36,915 nt of DNA from Bacteroidales bacterium (GTDB taxonomy: Bacteria; Bacteroidota; Bacteroidia; Bacteroidales; Lentimicrobiaceae). Below, piece after piece: positions 17,198 to 28,200 of the stretch. Position 1 is the stretch's first letter, and the number at the start of each line of letters is the position of its first letter. The position numbers and the translations under genes are program-made. The stretch is from positions 1 through 36,915 of the forward strand of contig JADJEQ010000007.1 in the NCBI GenBank assembly GCA_016709025.1, given 5' to 3'. The notes under the pieces are model-generated. The model made no database searches. It saw only the letters and a list, made by a program, of their open reading frames with translations, and had not been told where the DNA came from.

Positions 17198-18715
17198 ATG
17201 GCTTACAAAGGCGCAGAAACCTATATCGCAAAATCAGACATTGAGTTGCACATTACTCCCCGTATGGCTAACCGTCACGGATTGATAGCCGGGGCTACCG
17301 GAACGGGTAAGACTGTTACACTTCAGGTACTTGCTGAATCGTTTAGTCTTCAGGGTGTGCCGGTTTTTATGACAGATATCAAAGGAGATCTTTCCGGGGT
17401 GAGTAAAACCGGAGTACCTGGTCAGAAGATCCTCGACCGGATTCAGAAGCTTGGCCTGGATGGCTATGCGAAAATCATGGTTCTCCGGTATGTTTCTGGG
17501 ATGTATTTGGTGAGCAGGGCCACCCCATGCGTACCACCATCACCGAAATGGGCCCTTTGCTGTTGTCGAGGTTGCTTAACCTGAACGATACCCAGGAAGG
17601 GGTACTAAACCTGGCTTTCAAAATTGCCGATGACAACGAACTGTTGTTGCTTGACCTGAAGGATCTCACATCCCTGCTTGAATATGTCGGCAACAACCGC
17701 GATAAGTTTACCCTATCCTATGGAAATATTTCTGCGGCCAGTATCGGATCCATTCAAAGAAACCTGCTTGTTCTCGAACAACAGGGGGCTGAACACTTTT
17801 TCGGCGAACCGGCCTTTGATATCAATGATCTGTTGCAAACCGATCAGCAGGGCATGGGGATACTCAATATCCTGGCGGCTGATAAGCTGATGCAATCACC
17901 ACGGATTTATTCTACATTTTTGCTTTGGTTGCTGTCAGAGCTTTTTGAGGAACTGCCCGAAGCCGGAGACCTTGAGAAGCCAAAACTCGTGTTCTTTTTC
18001 GATGAAGCCCACCTTTTGTTTAACGAAGCACCCAAAATTCTGCTGGATAAAATTGAACAGGTGGTCAGGCTGATCAGGTCGAAAGGAGTGGGGGTTTATT
18101 TTGTAACCCAGAATCCACTCGATATCCCGGATTCGGTGCTGGGTCAGCTGGGTAACAGGGTTCAACATGCGTTAAGGGCATTTACACCGCGCGACCAGAA
18201 AGCGGTAAAGGCTGCCGCAACTACTTTCAGGGTAAACCCGAAGGTAGATGTGGAGAAAGTCATAACCGAACTCGGGGTTGGCGAGGCACTGATTTCATTT
18301 CTTGATGAGAAGGGCAGGACAGATTGGACCGGTTACACCCTACGAAAGAACAAATCTGATAAATGGATCATTGGTTTTTGGTGTCTATGAGAAATTACTC
18401 GACCGGGAATCAGCTTTTGAAATATTAAATACGCGGATGACAGCGGCCAACCGGATAAAGACAGAACAGGACACTGCCGAGGCTGAAGCAAAAGATAAGC
18501 TTCTGAAAGCCAAAGAAGAAGCTGCCCTGGCCAGGGCTGAAGCAGCCAAAGAAAAAGCCGAACGCGAACTACGTAAAGGAAGTGCCGGTGATATCTTTGG
18601 TGAATTCACAAAGATCGCCGGTAAAACCGTTACCCGCACCATTGGCAATGAAATCGGGCGTCAGCTGGTAAGAGGGCTTCTTGGATCTATTTTCGGAGGA
18701 AGCCGCAGAAAGTAA
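17198..18715 (+). CDS. HerA-like DUF853 ATPase (YjgR type, frameshifted)
   Basis: About 505 residues after repair. The N-terminus MAYKGAETYIAKSDIELH leads to the Walker A motif GATGTGKT at about residue 31. Then MTDIKGDLSGVSKTG, FWDVFGEQGHPMRTTITEMG, Walker B LVFFFDEAHLLF, the sensor-like YFVTQNPLDIPD, QLGNRVQHALRAFTPRDQKA, and a C-terminal part with GPVTPYERTNLI and LLDRESAFEILNTRM. An Ala/Lys/Glu-rich coiled coil and the basic end LVRGLLGSIFGGSRRK follow. This matches bacterial DUF853/HerA-like ATPases, related to FtsK/HerA motor proteins; substrate unknown. Frameshifts lie near 17485 and 18300. It diverges from the K+ channel gene, with 119 bases between their starts. Confidence 0.88.
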
Positions 18716-18765
18716 ATATGGGTTCCATTTGATTTGTCCATTGTTTATGCACCAACTTTAAATGT

Positions 18766-18958
18766 CTGTCTAAAATTTATAGAAACACTTTAAGGTCTAA
18801 ATAACTTGTATTACTGTCACATTGAGCGAAGTCGAAATGCACTTGTTTAACTCAAAAAAGAGCAATATTAGTGGAATTGAGTGGGCTTCGACTCCGCTCA
18901 GCCTGACAGCTGAACAAGTTGAAACCCACAAAAAAAGTTTAATTAAAAATTTAGACAG
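18766..18958. mobile_element. MITE-like element, family A, copy 2 (about 193 bp)
   Basis: The ends CTGTCTAAAATTT (18766-18778) and AAATTTAGACAG (18947-18958) are inverted repeats and match family A ends at 13237 and 31407 with C for T at one position. Inside is a REP-like inverted pair: TTGAGCGAAGTCGAA near 18820 and TTCGACTCCGCTCA near 18887. It ends 8 bases before the ATG of the aminotransferase, so it supplies that gene's whole leader. Confidence 0.6.
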
Positions 18959-18965
18959 TTACTAA

Positions 18966-19669
18966 ATGACTGAATATACCCGCGACTTTTTCATTGCCAA
19001 CCGGGAACTTCTGCCCGCAGAACATTTTACAGAATATTTTTCGCCGGAACTTCATTATGTTTATGAAGTTTTCAGGGTGATCGACGGGATACCGTTATTT
19101 ATTGAAGATCATCTGGAGCGGTTTTTTCTCTCATCTATTTCACGCCTCATCAGTATCCAACCCCTGAGCAATTTGAACAAGGTGTGTCCGTGAAATTGTT
19201 GTTTGCCGAGCGCAACAACCCCAATGCCAAGGTGATGGATGTTTCGCTCAGGGCTGCAACCGATCAGATAAAACAAAACGATGAGGTGTATGAAGTCCTG
19301 CTCGTTGACTCTGAGGGTTTATTACTGAAGGCAGCCGTTCCAATGTGTTCTTTATCCGTGAGGATGAAGTAATTACCCTCCGGTCGAAGCGGTTCTTCCG
19401 GGTGTTACGGAAACACCTGATTGGTTTATGCCATGAGAACGGGATCCGGTTAAGCTGAGAAACCGGTCCATACAAACCATCTTTCCACATTTGATGCGCT
19501 GTTCATTTCTGGAACCTCAAGAAAAGTTTTACCTGTAAACAAGGTGGATGAAAGGATTTTTAAAGTTGACAATGATTTGATGATAAGGATTTCCGCCCTG
19601 TTTAACCTTCATGTGAGCAATATATTTCACTTCACCGTTAGTAAGGATTCAGATCGAAAAAATTCTTAG
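18966..19669 (+). pseudogene. Class IV aminotransferase (IlvE/PabC fold), frameshifted and internally deleted
   Basis: PLP-fold type IV enzyme: branched-chain aminotransferase or aminodeoxychorismate lyase group. The order is MTEYTRDFFIANRELLP, YVYEVFRVIDGIPLFIEDHL (the entry to the active site), PHQYPTPEQFEQGVSVKLLF, NPNAKVMDVSLRAATDQI with the likely PLP lysine in NAKVMD, VYEVLLVDSEG, EGSRSNVFFIREDEVI, LPGVT-type VLPGV, GLCHENGIR, FDALFISGTSRKVLPVNKVD and ISALFNLHVSN. Family members have about 280 residues; here about 234 codons remain, because some 50 residues between HLERFFLS and YFTPHQYP are absent (near 19135). At least four frameshifts add to this. A MITE stands immediately upstream. 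The substrate cannot be told from sequence alone. Confidence 0.75.
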
Positions 19670-19805
19670 CTACTATAAGCGCAGTTTTTAAATACCGGGT
19701 CTTCGGGTGATGAGAGGATTAATATTTGCGTTGGGATAATGATCAATTGTTTTATATGCTAATTTTGATTTCAGGGAGGTACCATTTTAATTTAACAGGA
19801 AAATT

Positions 19806-22797
19806 ATGAAAAAAACAATTACTCCGGGTTTCAGGATACTTTTTGTGGCCTTATTGTCACTTTGTGGCATAACAGCTACTTCGCAGGTTGTCATCAACGA
19901 ATACTCCTGCTCAAATTTTGAATCATTCCCTGATAATTATGATTCATTTGAAGACTGGATTGAGCTATACAATCCCGGTGCAAGTGCCATCAATATCGGT
20001 GGTTATTTCCTGAGCGACAAGCCGGATGCCCCCATGACCTGGCAAATACCTGCCGGAACAACCATTCCCGCGAATGGATTTAAGCTTTTCTGGGCTTCAG
20101 GCAGGATGAATCGAATTTCGGATCGTTTCACACAAATTTTAAGTTAACCCAAACCAGGCCGGAACCAGAAAAAATTGTATTTGCCGATCCTTACGGGAAT
20201 ATACTTGACTCATTGGAAGTTTCTGTTACTCAGAAGGCGCATTCAATGGCCGTATCCTCAATGGAGATGCTGTTTGGGGCGTGTTTACAAATCCAAGTCC
20301 GGGCACTTCAAACAATTTGAGTACAGTATACACCAGATATGCTGAACAACCTTCAATGAGCATTGAGGGAGGCTTTTATGACGAAGCCGTTATTGTTGAG
20401 TTTTCCACTAATGAACCCAACAGTGTTATCCGTTATACAACAAACGGCAACGAACCGGTCCTGAATCACCGGTTTATACCATGCCCATCAGCGTGCTGGT
20501 AACTAAAATTCTGAAGGCCAAAGTCTTTAGCAATGATGAGACCATTCTTCCCAGCCTGATTGAATACAACACATATTTTATCAACGAAGATTTTACCGTT
20601 CCGGTAGTTTCAATTGCCGCGAACGATCTGATTACCTTATTAAACGGGAGTTATGATACTTATCCATGGGGACAATTGAGTATTTCAACACCGACAAGGT
20701 GAGAACCACCAAAGGCTATGGGGAATTCGACAAGCACGGACAGGATTCGTGGGTACACGACCAACGCAGCCTGGATTACAAAATGCGCGATGAATGCGGT
20801 TACAATTACGGCTTGCTTGAAACTCTCTTTAAATACACCGACAGGGATGAGTTCCAGAAAATTATACTCAGGGCTTCAGGCGATGACAACTATCCCGGAA
20901 TTGATTCCAGCGCGCATATCCGCGATGATTTTATTCAGACGATCTCGGTAAAATCGGGCATGAACCTCGATGAACGCAAATCTTCGCGGTGTGTGGTGTT
21001 TGCCAACGGACAATATTGGGGTGTTTACGCTATCCGTGAAAAGTGAACGATCATGATTTTACAAAATATTACTATGATCAGGATAAATTTAACCTTCATT
21101 ACCTGATGCTCTGGGGCGGCACCTGGGCTGAATACGGAGGCCAGACGGCTTTTAACGACTGGAATATGTTTTACTCATACGTAATGGGCCACAACATGGC
21201 CGATTCAGCAACCTGGGCTTATGTTGAAGAGCGGCTTGACCCTGCCAGCATCACCGACTATATGCTGATCAATTCATTTGTGGTCTGTTCCGACTGGCTC
21301 AACTGGAATGTTGGCTGGTGGCGAGGCCTGAACCCTGAAGGTGGTCACAGGCGATGGGGCTATATCCTCTGGGATGAGGACGCAACCTTTGGGCATTATT
21401 ACAATTATACAGGAATCCCCGCACAAACACCCTATGTTACACCCTGTTTTCATGAGGCTCTTTCCGGGGGCTCCGATCCTGAAGGACATATCCAGTTGCT
21501 GAATAAGCTTAGGACTAATCCGGACTTTGAACAATATTATGTAACACGGTATGCCGACCTGCTGAATACAACGCTGAACCTGAATTACCTGTTGCCACTC
21601 TTCGATAGCCTGGCTGGTGTAATTGAACCCGAGATGAACCGTCATGTTCTGCGGTGGGGTGGCAATGTCGATCAATGGACAGGTAATGTACAGAGAATCA
21701 GAGATTTTATGACCCGCCGTTATAATTTTGTGAAAGAAGCCATTATGGAATGCTATAACCTGACCGGGCCCTATAACCTCCAGGTAGATGTTTCTCCTCC
21801 CGGCAAGGGAATGGTTAAGCTGAATTCACTTGATCTGAAAGATTTTCCATGGAGCGGAACCTATTACGGGGGATTGATACAAAACTTTCGGCCGTTGAGT
21901 CGGACCAGTACTATAAATTCGACCATTGGGAAGTAAGACATTCCATTTTACCGGGCTCTGATTCGATCAAAGACATTTCCTTCAGACTTTCATCCAACGA
22001 TACCATCTGGCTGTATATGTTCCGAGGGTTTTTGCTGATTCTCTGGTGATTCATGAAATCAACTATAACTCAGCGCCTGGATTTGATCCCGGTGACTGGG
22101 TTGAATTTTACAACCCCCATGGCTACGACCTGGATGTTTTAAACTGGGTTTTCAAGGATGAAGACGACCTGCATATTTTTACTTTCGCTGAAGGTACTGT
22201 TATCGAACCTTTCGGATTGATCGTGGTGGCCAACGACATGTTTGCTTTTCATAATCTTTTTTCCGGATGTTGTGAACTATACAGGGCCTATGGGCTACGG
22301 ACTGAGCGGAAGTGGTGAATTACTCGGCTATACGACGAAACCGGCGCCCTGATCGATACGGTTCACTACGACGACAATTTACCATGGCCTCTTGAACCCG
22401 ATGGCAACGGACCCACCCTCGAACTCATCAATCCCGGCCTTGACAATGCCCTGGGCGAAAGCTGGAAAACAAGCGGAGAACCCCATGGTACCCCGGTGAG
22501 TATAACAGTCCGAATGTGGGAACAACCTTAACCGGAATCAGGAACAATCCGGATTCAGAGATATGGCCGAACCCATTCCACACCACAGCAGTGTTTACTG
22601 TTAATTCCGATACAAAGATTGAGGATGGGTCTCTTTCCATATACTCATCAACCGGTTTCGAAGCAGCCAGATATGAGAATATAAATACCATTCAAACTGC
22701 AATCACAACAAAAGGACTTCATCCCGGCATCTGGTTCTACCGTTTTGTAAGTAACTCAGGATCTGTGGTTGTGAGTGGGAAGATGATGGTGGAATAA
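19806..22797 (+). CDS. CotH-kinase/lamin-tail secreted protein with T9SS sorting domain (frameshifted)
   Basis: A signal peptide (MKKTITPGFRILFVALLSLC ... ATSQ) is followed by a first lamin-tail domain (VVINEYSCSNFESFPDNYD, DWIELYNPGA, YFLSDKPDAP), a chitobiase-C-like segment (SVIRYTTNGNEPV), a CotH-kinase region (GYGEFDKHGQDSW, LDYKMRDECGYNYGL, KIILRASGDDNYP, QYWGVYAIREK, then GYILWDEDATFGHY as probable catalytic segment), and a second lamin-tail domain (VIHEINYNSAPGFDPGDWVE, NPGLDN). The last 85 residues (SEIWPNPFHTTAVFTV ... GIWFYRFVSNSGSVVVSGK, stop 22797) are a type A T9SS C-terminal signal, so the protein is sent to the cell surface. About 995 residues. Frameshifts lie near 20110, 20230, 20470, 20690, 21045, 21860, 22030, 22265, 22325 and 22495. 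CotH-type kinases phosphorylate secreted proteins in Bacillus spores; the target here is unknown. Confidence 0.88.
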
Positions 22798-22828
22798 TTA
22801 TTAAAAGATTGATTAATAAATAATTAAA

Positions 22829-22860
22829 TACGCAGCCTCCCGGGGCTGCGTATTTTTTTT
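22829..22860 (+). terminator. Intrinsic terminator after the CotH gene
   Basis: TACGCAGCC (22829-22837) pairs with GGCTGCGTA (22844-22852) around a 6-base loop, followed by eight T. It lies 31 bases after the stop codon. Confidence 0.9.
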
Positions 22861-22949
22861 ACTAATTATCGATCACGATAATCATTCAATAAGTGGTGTT
22901 ATTCTAACCAGCCTGAAAAGTTAATTTGTTGTTAATGTTTGGTTTATGC

Positions 22950-22981
22950 TTGCAAAATGTATTCAGGCTGTAGTACTTTTA
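22950..22981 (+). promoter_or_regulatory. Possible Bacteroidota-type promoter for the M19-like gene
   Basis: TTG at 22950-22952 is followed after 21 bases by TACTTTTA (22974-22981), one mismatch from TAnnTTTG. The gene starts at 23099, giving a leader of about 110 bases. The match is weak, so this is only a suggestion. Confidence 0.3.
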
Positions 22982-23098
22982 TTTATGCAGAACTATCACG
23001 GGAGAAATAATTAACAACTTCCTAACAGACTCACTCGTCATTCTAAAGTTGAAATTCCTGGTCGCATTTATAGTTTTAAACTAAAAAATTGATTCATC

Positions 23099-24599
23099 AT
23101 GCGATACGTCGATCTACATGTGCACATAAGTTTGAAAACCATGCTTGGCAAAGATTCAGTAAAAAAGCCAACCTGCTGGACCGATCTGAATGTTTCAGAC
23201 CCAATCGACAAGTTAAGTAAGGGAACTTTCGACTCACAAAGCAGTCTCAGCCAGTTGGCCCGTGGAAAATGCAGCCTCGCTGTCGCAGTCATTTATCCTT
23301 TGGAAACCAAGCTCGCGGATGCCGACATACTTCAGGTTCTGGCCAGACTGATCGATGGTAAATTCTGCAATAAAAAGGCTCAGGGATGTCAAAACAGGCC
23401 AATGGACATCTTTTCAGTATGCCAATGACGAGTTGAAGCATATTCTTTCAAGCACTACCCAGACTGTGGATGGTGTTACAAAAAGTTTAAAAGTGCTCGA
23501 ACAGTGGAGCGATTACAAACCCCTGGATGAGCATACCGTTCATGCAGTTTTTACCATTGAAGGCGGACACACCATCTCATATGGCAGGAACGAAAAAGAG
23601 GATATAAACAAAATGCTTGCGAACCTGAAGCATTTCCGGGCTGCCTGTCCTTTGTTTTTTCACGATGGCTCATATGCAGCAGATGAATTTCGCAAATCAT
23701 GCCTATGGGATAAAAGGGGCAGGTAAGTTTTATTTCGTGCCTCGTGGGGCAGGGCTTTCCGATTACGGGAGAAAGCTGATAGATTCATGTTATACCGACT
23801 TTAAAGGACGGAAAGTTTTGATCGATGTTAAGCATATGAGTCTGCGAAGCCGGTTGGATTTTTACGAATACAGGGCATCAAAGGGTTATGGCATGATTCC
23901 GGTCATGGCTTCACATGTTGGTGTAACCGGCATTTCTAAAGACGATCATTCATACATCAGGAAACTGATACAGCCACTTTTCCGTAAATACTACAAACTT
24001 GTTCATGAGCAGGTTCCGGGGAAAATAGACGGAACTTTTTTCAATCCATCGACCATCAACCTTTTTGATGAAGATATCGTTGAAATTCTGAACTCAAAGG
24101 GCCTTATCGGGATTTCATTTGATCTACGGATCATCGGGGAGTTCAAAAGAAACCGAAGGAATACATGAGCAGCAGCGAAAAGTACCTGTTTAAGAGTAAA
24201 GCAGGATCTACCATGATGGTCTCCAACGATGCGGCGGACCTTGAAGATGAAGATGATGATGGCGATATCCTGGATAGCGGTGAAGTAATGGCCCCCGGAA
24301 CCAAAGGTGTCCTGTTTTTTGCCAACCAGGTATTGCACATACTTCAGATAGGCAAAAAGATAGGTATTGATGCAAAGAACCATATTGCGATCGGAACCGA
24401 CTTCGCCGGACTGGTTGCGACACTGCCGGAAGCCACAAACGCAGCCAGAATGGGTGAATTTGCAATAAAATTAATTTCAACACTGGAGAAAATTTCTTTA
24501 ACAACCTATAACATTACCAATGTTCCGGATTTCGTAGGGAAAATAATGCATAAAAATGCGGAAGACTTTATTGAGCGGTGGTTTAAGAATGAGTATTAA
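23099..24599 (+). CDS. M19-like (membrane dipeptidase family) metal-dependent amidohydrolase (frameshifted)
   Basis: About 500 residues after repair. The N-terminus MRYVDLHVHISL carries the HxH metal site. Later come AVFTIEGGHTI, FANHAYGIKGAGKF, GRKLIDSCYTDFKGRKVLID followed by VKHMSLRSRLDFYEY, IPVMASHVGVTG, LNSKGLIGISFDLRIIG and HIAIGTDFAGL (the late Asp). This series of His, Glu, His and Asp positions is the TIM-barrel amidohydrolase pattern, nearest to peptidase M19. Two polar insertions (around 23990-24050 and 24165-24290, with DLEDEDDDGDILD) are larger than in ordinary M19 enzymes. No signal peptide, so cytoplasmic. Frameshifts lie near 23370, 23680 and 24150. The natural substrate cannot be told; a dipeptidase role is inference. 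Confidence 0.75.
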
Positions 24600-25204
24600 T
24601 TCTGTTTCCGGTTTGTAATGATTCGGGCATGGCAAATTAGCCCTGTTATTGGTAGAATACTTTGCTACGCTACCATTGCCTTTTTTCTGTAAGTAACTGA
24701 TTTACATGATTTTTAAATGAATGTCACGCTGCCTTTCTGCTTGTTACAAATGCCAGAGTATGCTTTAGTTTATGCATACAGGCAGGCGGAGTCGAAGCGC
24801 AACGTACTTTCTATCCTTTCCCGCATATGCGGGACTACCAATGATGGATTTAAATAACGCCCACATTATGTGAGATTTAGCAAAACGCTGTTTGTGCGCG
24901 TCTTATCTTCTGACGCGTGCAAACGGCTTACGATTGATAAATGACGCAACCCCTGTCATCTTCGCATTATGCTCAATTTTTTTTGAGTTAACCCTCAGGA
25001 TGACCGTAGTGTGGGGTATTTTGGTTTAGAGCGTCTTTAAAAATTGCTTTTCATGAAACCCGGGTTACAACCAACAATAAACGCACACTGAAATTTTTTA
25101 TAACTAATATTTCCGCATTTATTTTATTCTAACTTAGCCTGAATTTAAGAAGCTCAGGAATACTGTTATAACTCTGTAAATATTAGTATTATTAAATTTA
25201 GGAT
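24600..25204. repeat. Repeat-rich intergenic stretch with palindromes
   Basis: No gene is visible in these 605 bases. They contain a REP-like fragment GGCGGAGTCGAAGCG near 24785; a perfect 14-bp palindrome CCCGCATATGCGGG at 24820-24833; a long hairpin at 24890-24924 (GTTTGTGCGCGTC against GACGCGTGCAAAC); and another REP-like fragment CCTCAGGATGACCG near 24992. The hairpin shares TTATCTTCT and its G+C-rich left arm with 33251-33271. The last 130 bases before the macroglobulin gene are AT-rich and must hold its promoter, which I cannot place. Confidence 0.55.
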
Positions 25205-28200
25205 ATGCGCTTACTGACTATGTTTCTTGTTGTTGCATGCAGTTTCCACTTTAATGCAATATATGCTCAAACCATCCCGCCGGCAGGCATGAACAGCAAT
25301 CTGTTGAAGAGCCCTCAGGAAGTGTTCAAACATACATATACCGGATAACGGACAAGGAAGCCCGCATAATTCACCCGGTCAATTGAAAAGGTGAATAAAT
25401 CCTTTTTGCATTCGCTCACCGATTCAACCGGTAAGGGAAGGTATATTTATAATTTGAAACTGCAGCCCGGTAATTACCTGGCCATGAAGGTTGAAGGCAT
25501 TTCTCTGAAATATGAATACTTTGCCATTACCGATTATCGGTTTGAAATCCTGAACAACAAAAGGGATTTGTGCATTCAATTGTTCGATTCTACAGGGGCT
25601 GTTTTAAGCGATGCGGAGCTAAAAATCAGGCATAAGCGCATTCCTTTCGATCCACGGATCAATGCTTACCGGCTTGAAACGACCGACAGGGATGGTCTGC
25701 TTGCCGTCAGCAGGGGAGGTGTCACCACATTTCACAACATTATAAAAGAGACCAGTGTAAGCGGACTGAAGCGGGGATATCTGGCTGTATGTTACCGGAC
25801 CCCCTGAAATATATTTTCAGGCCGGTGGCCAATCTGGTGACACTGCCATATTATGCTGTCAGAAGTCTGGTTACTTATTCCGGATACAATCCATCCTGGA
25901 GTTATTTCGTACATCTGGGAGTAAAGTTTACCGATATCTTCAGATCTCAGGAAAATAAACTTACCCGGTCACATGAATACCGGCCGTACACCGGATACCT
26001 CGTTTTCCAGCAAACCGATGTATCGGCCCGGTGATACACTGAAATTCAAGTCGTTTGTGGTTGATTCGAAGAACGGGAAACCGGTGGATTATGAAGTTAA
26101 GGCATTTCTGCAGAAACGATGGGCAAGAGATAAAAGCAAGCGCATATTTCTGGGAAATTTATCACCGGTTAAACCGGGTTCTTTCATCTATCAATTACCG
26201 CTATCCGATTCCATTAAAATTATACTCGATACAGATTATGAAATTCAATTGTGTGAAACCGGCAAAAAAGAGGTTCATCTGGTTTCAGGTGAATTCAGAT
26301 ACAGTGATTATGAGTTGAAACGCGTTCAATACAAGTTATCGGTCACTTACGGCACATTACAGGAGTGTTGCCCAGGTTATTACAGTAAGTGCAGCCGACG
26401 ATAACGGGATGATGGTTCCCGACAGCCGGGCCGAACTTGAAATCTCAACTGTAAACGTGAGTAAATTTCACGCAAACCGGGTTTTTGTGCCGGATATCCT
26501 TTGGAAAACGCAATTAGAATTAAAAGGTGGCCATGCTGAAATCGAAATCCCCGAAACCATTTTTCCTGCGGCATCACTGAAATATAAAATATCTGCGGTC
26601 TTTTATTCTGCCGACAATGAAAAAACCCAAAAGGATACCCTGGTAGAATTCAGATATGATCCATTAAATCTGAAGGTGGAAATGGACGGGGATAGTGTCA
26701 GGTTCTCCTGTTTTTACAAAGGGCTCCGAAAAGAAGTTCAGGCAGAAATAACGGCGTATGACATCGAAGAAAACGAATTGGAGGAAAAGAAGGTGATGCT
26801 CCCTTATGCCTTGCCGCTGAATCAGTTATGTGCAGAATATTATGCAGAAGCTGAAGGTATGGAGTATGAAAGCCTGATTCTGAAGGATCATCCGGCTTTG
26901 CTTGATATCCGGGCATGGAAAAACAACGATTCGATATTTATCCGGACGCAGAATTCACGTAAACTGGCATTTACCTGGTACCTCTATGCCGGCACCAGAC
27001 TGATGGATTTGGGCTATACCAAAAACCTTGATACAGCATTCATCAGTCATGGTAAAAATGATTATACCCTGTCCGTGCAGTATCTCTGGGGAGGAAAACC
27101 GGAGGTGCTTTTCAGGACAATCCGTGTGCAAAAAAACCGGTTGAACATCAGGGTAGATCAACCTTCGCTGGTTTATCCCGGCAAGGAAAGCAATGTTGAT
27201 ATTTTTGTGACGGATTATAATGGAAACCCGGTGCCCGGTGTGGATCTTACCTGTTACGGCATCACCCGTAAGTTTGGATCAACACTGACTGAAATACCTG
27301 TTTTTCAGGAGAAGTACAAAGCTCCGAAGGAATACAACAGTTTCAGAAAAGCCTCTGTTTACGATGACGATTCAATGGACAATACCTTCTCTGAGACACT
27401 TGATTACCCTTATTTCAATCGTCTTTTCGGCCTGGATACCCTCACATACTACCGTTTTTTGTACCCGTCCGACAGTGTATTCGTCAGTTCTACGCCATCT
27501 GCCGACGGCATTACCCAGGTTGCGCCGTTTATCATCCGCAACGGGGTGATTCAACCGGTTAAAGTGCTCTACATTGATGAAATTCCAAGGTATTTCAACT
27601 GGGTTAATCAGTTGCGGCCATACTCATTTGCCGTAAGCGAGGGCAGGCACCATTTTCGTTTGTGCTGGCCGATAAGGAAATTTCTGTTGAAAGTGTGAAA
27701 ATCAAACCGGGTTGTAAAACTGTTTTTTCGTTGAGCGATGATCCGTTACCACCTGACATTTCATTTAAACCCAGAAAAAGGGATTTCACATCCTTTGAGA
27801 AAAACCAGCTTTCAAATTATGTCTTCGCATACAGAGGCATCACCAAACCGGGTTACAATGCCTATCTGATTCAGGATCAAAGGCCAATTCCCCTTCCATC
27901 CAGAATCGGTGGCTCATTTCTTGCCGGACCGGTAACACCGGGAATGGCTAAATTTGAAATTCCCGATACCTTGAACATGCCTTCAACCTGGAACCGCTTT
28001 TTCAATATGAGTTTCTCACCGGAGTGATTAAAATGCGGAGTAAAACGCCGGATGAGCTTGTATTTAATTCAAATAAAGTTACTTCCGCCATCGGGGATTA
28101 TGTTTATACCCGGAATACAATGGAAGCCGATGAAAAGCACTCATCCATCAATTGCGCAGGAATTATTCTTTAAAAGAGAAATACAGAATCAGGGGAGGGG

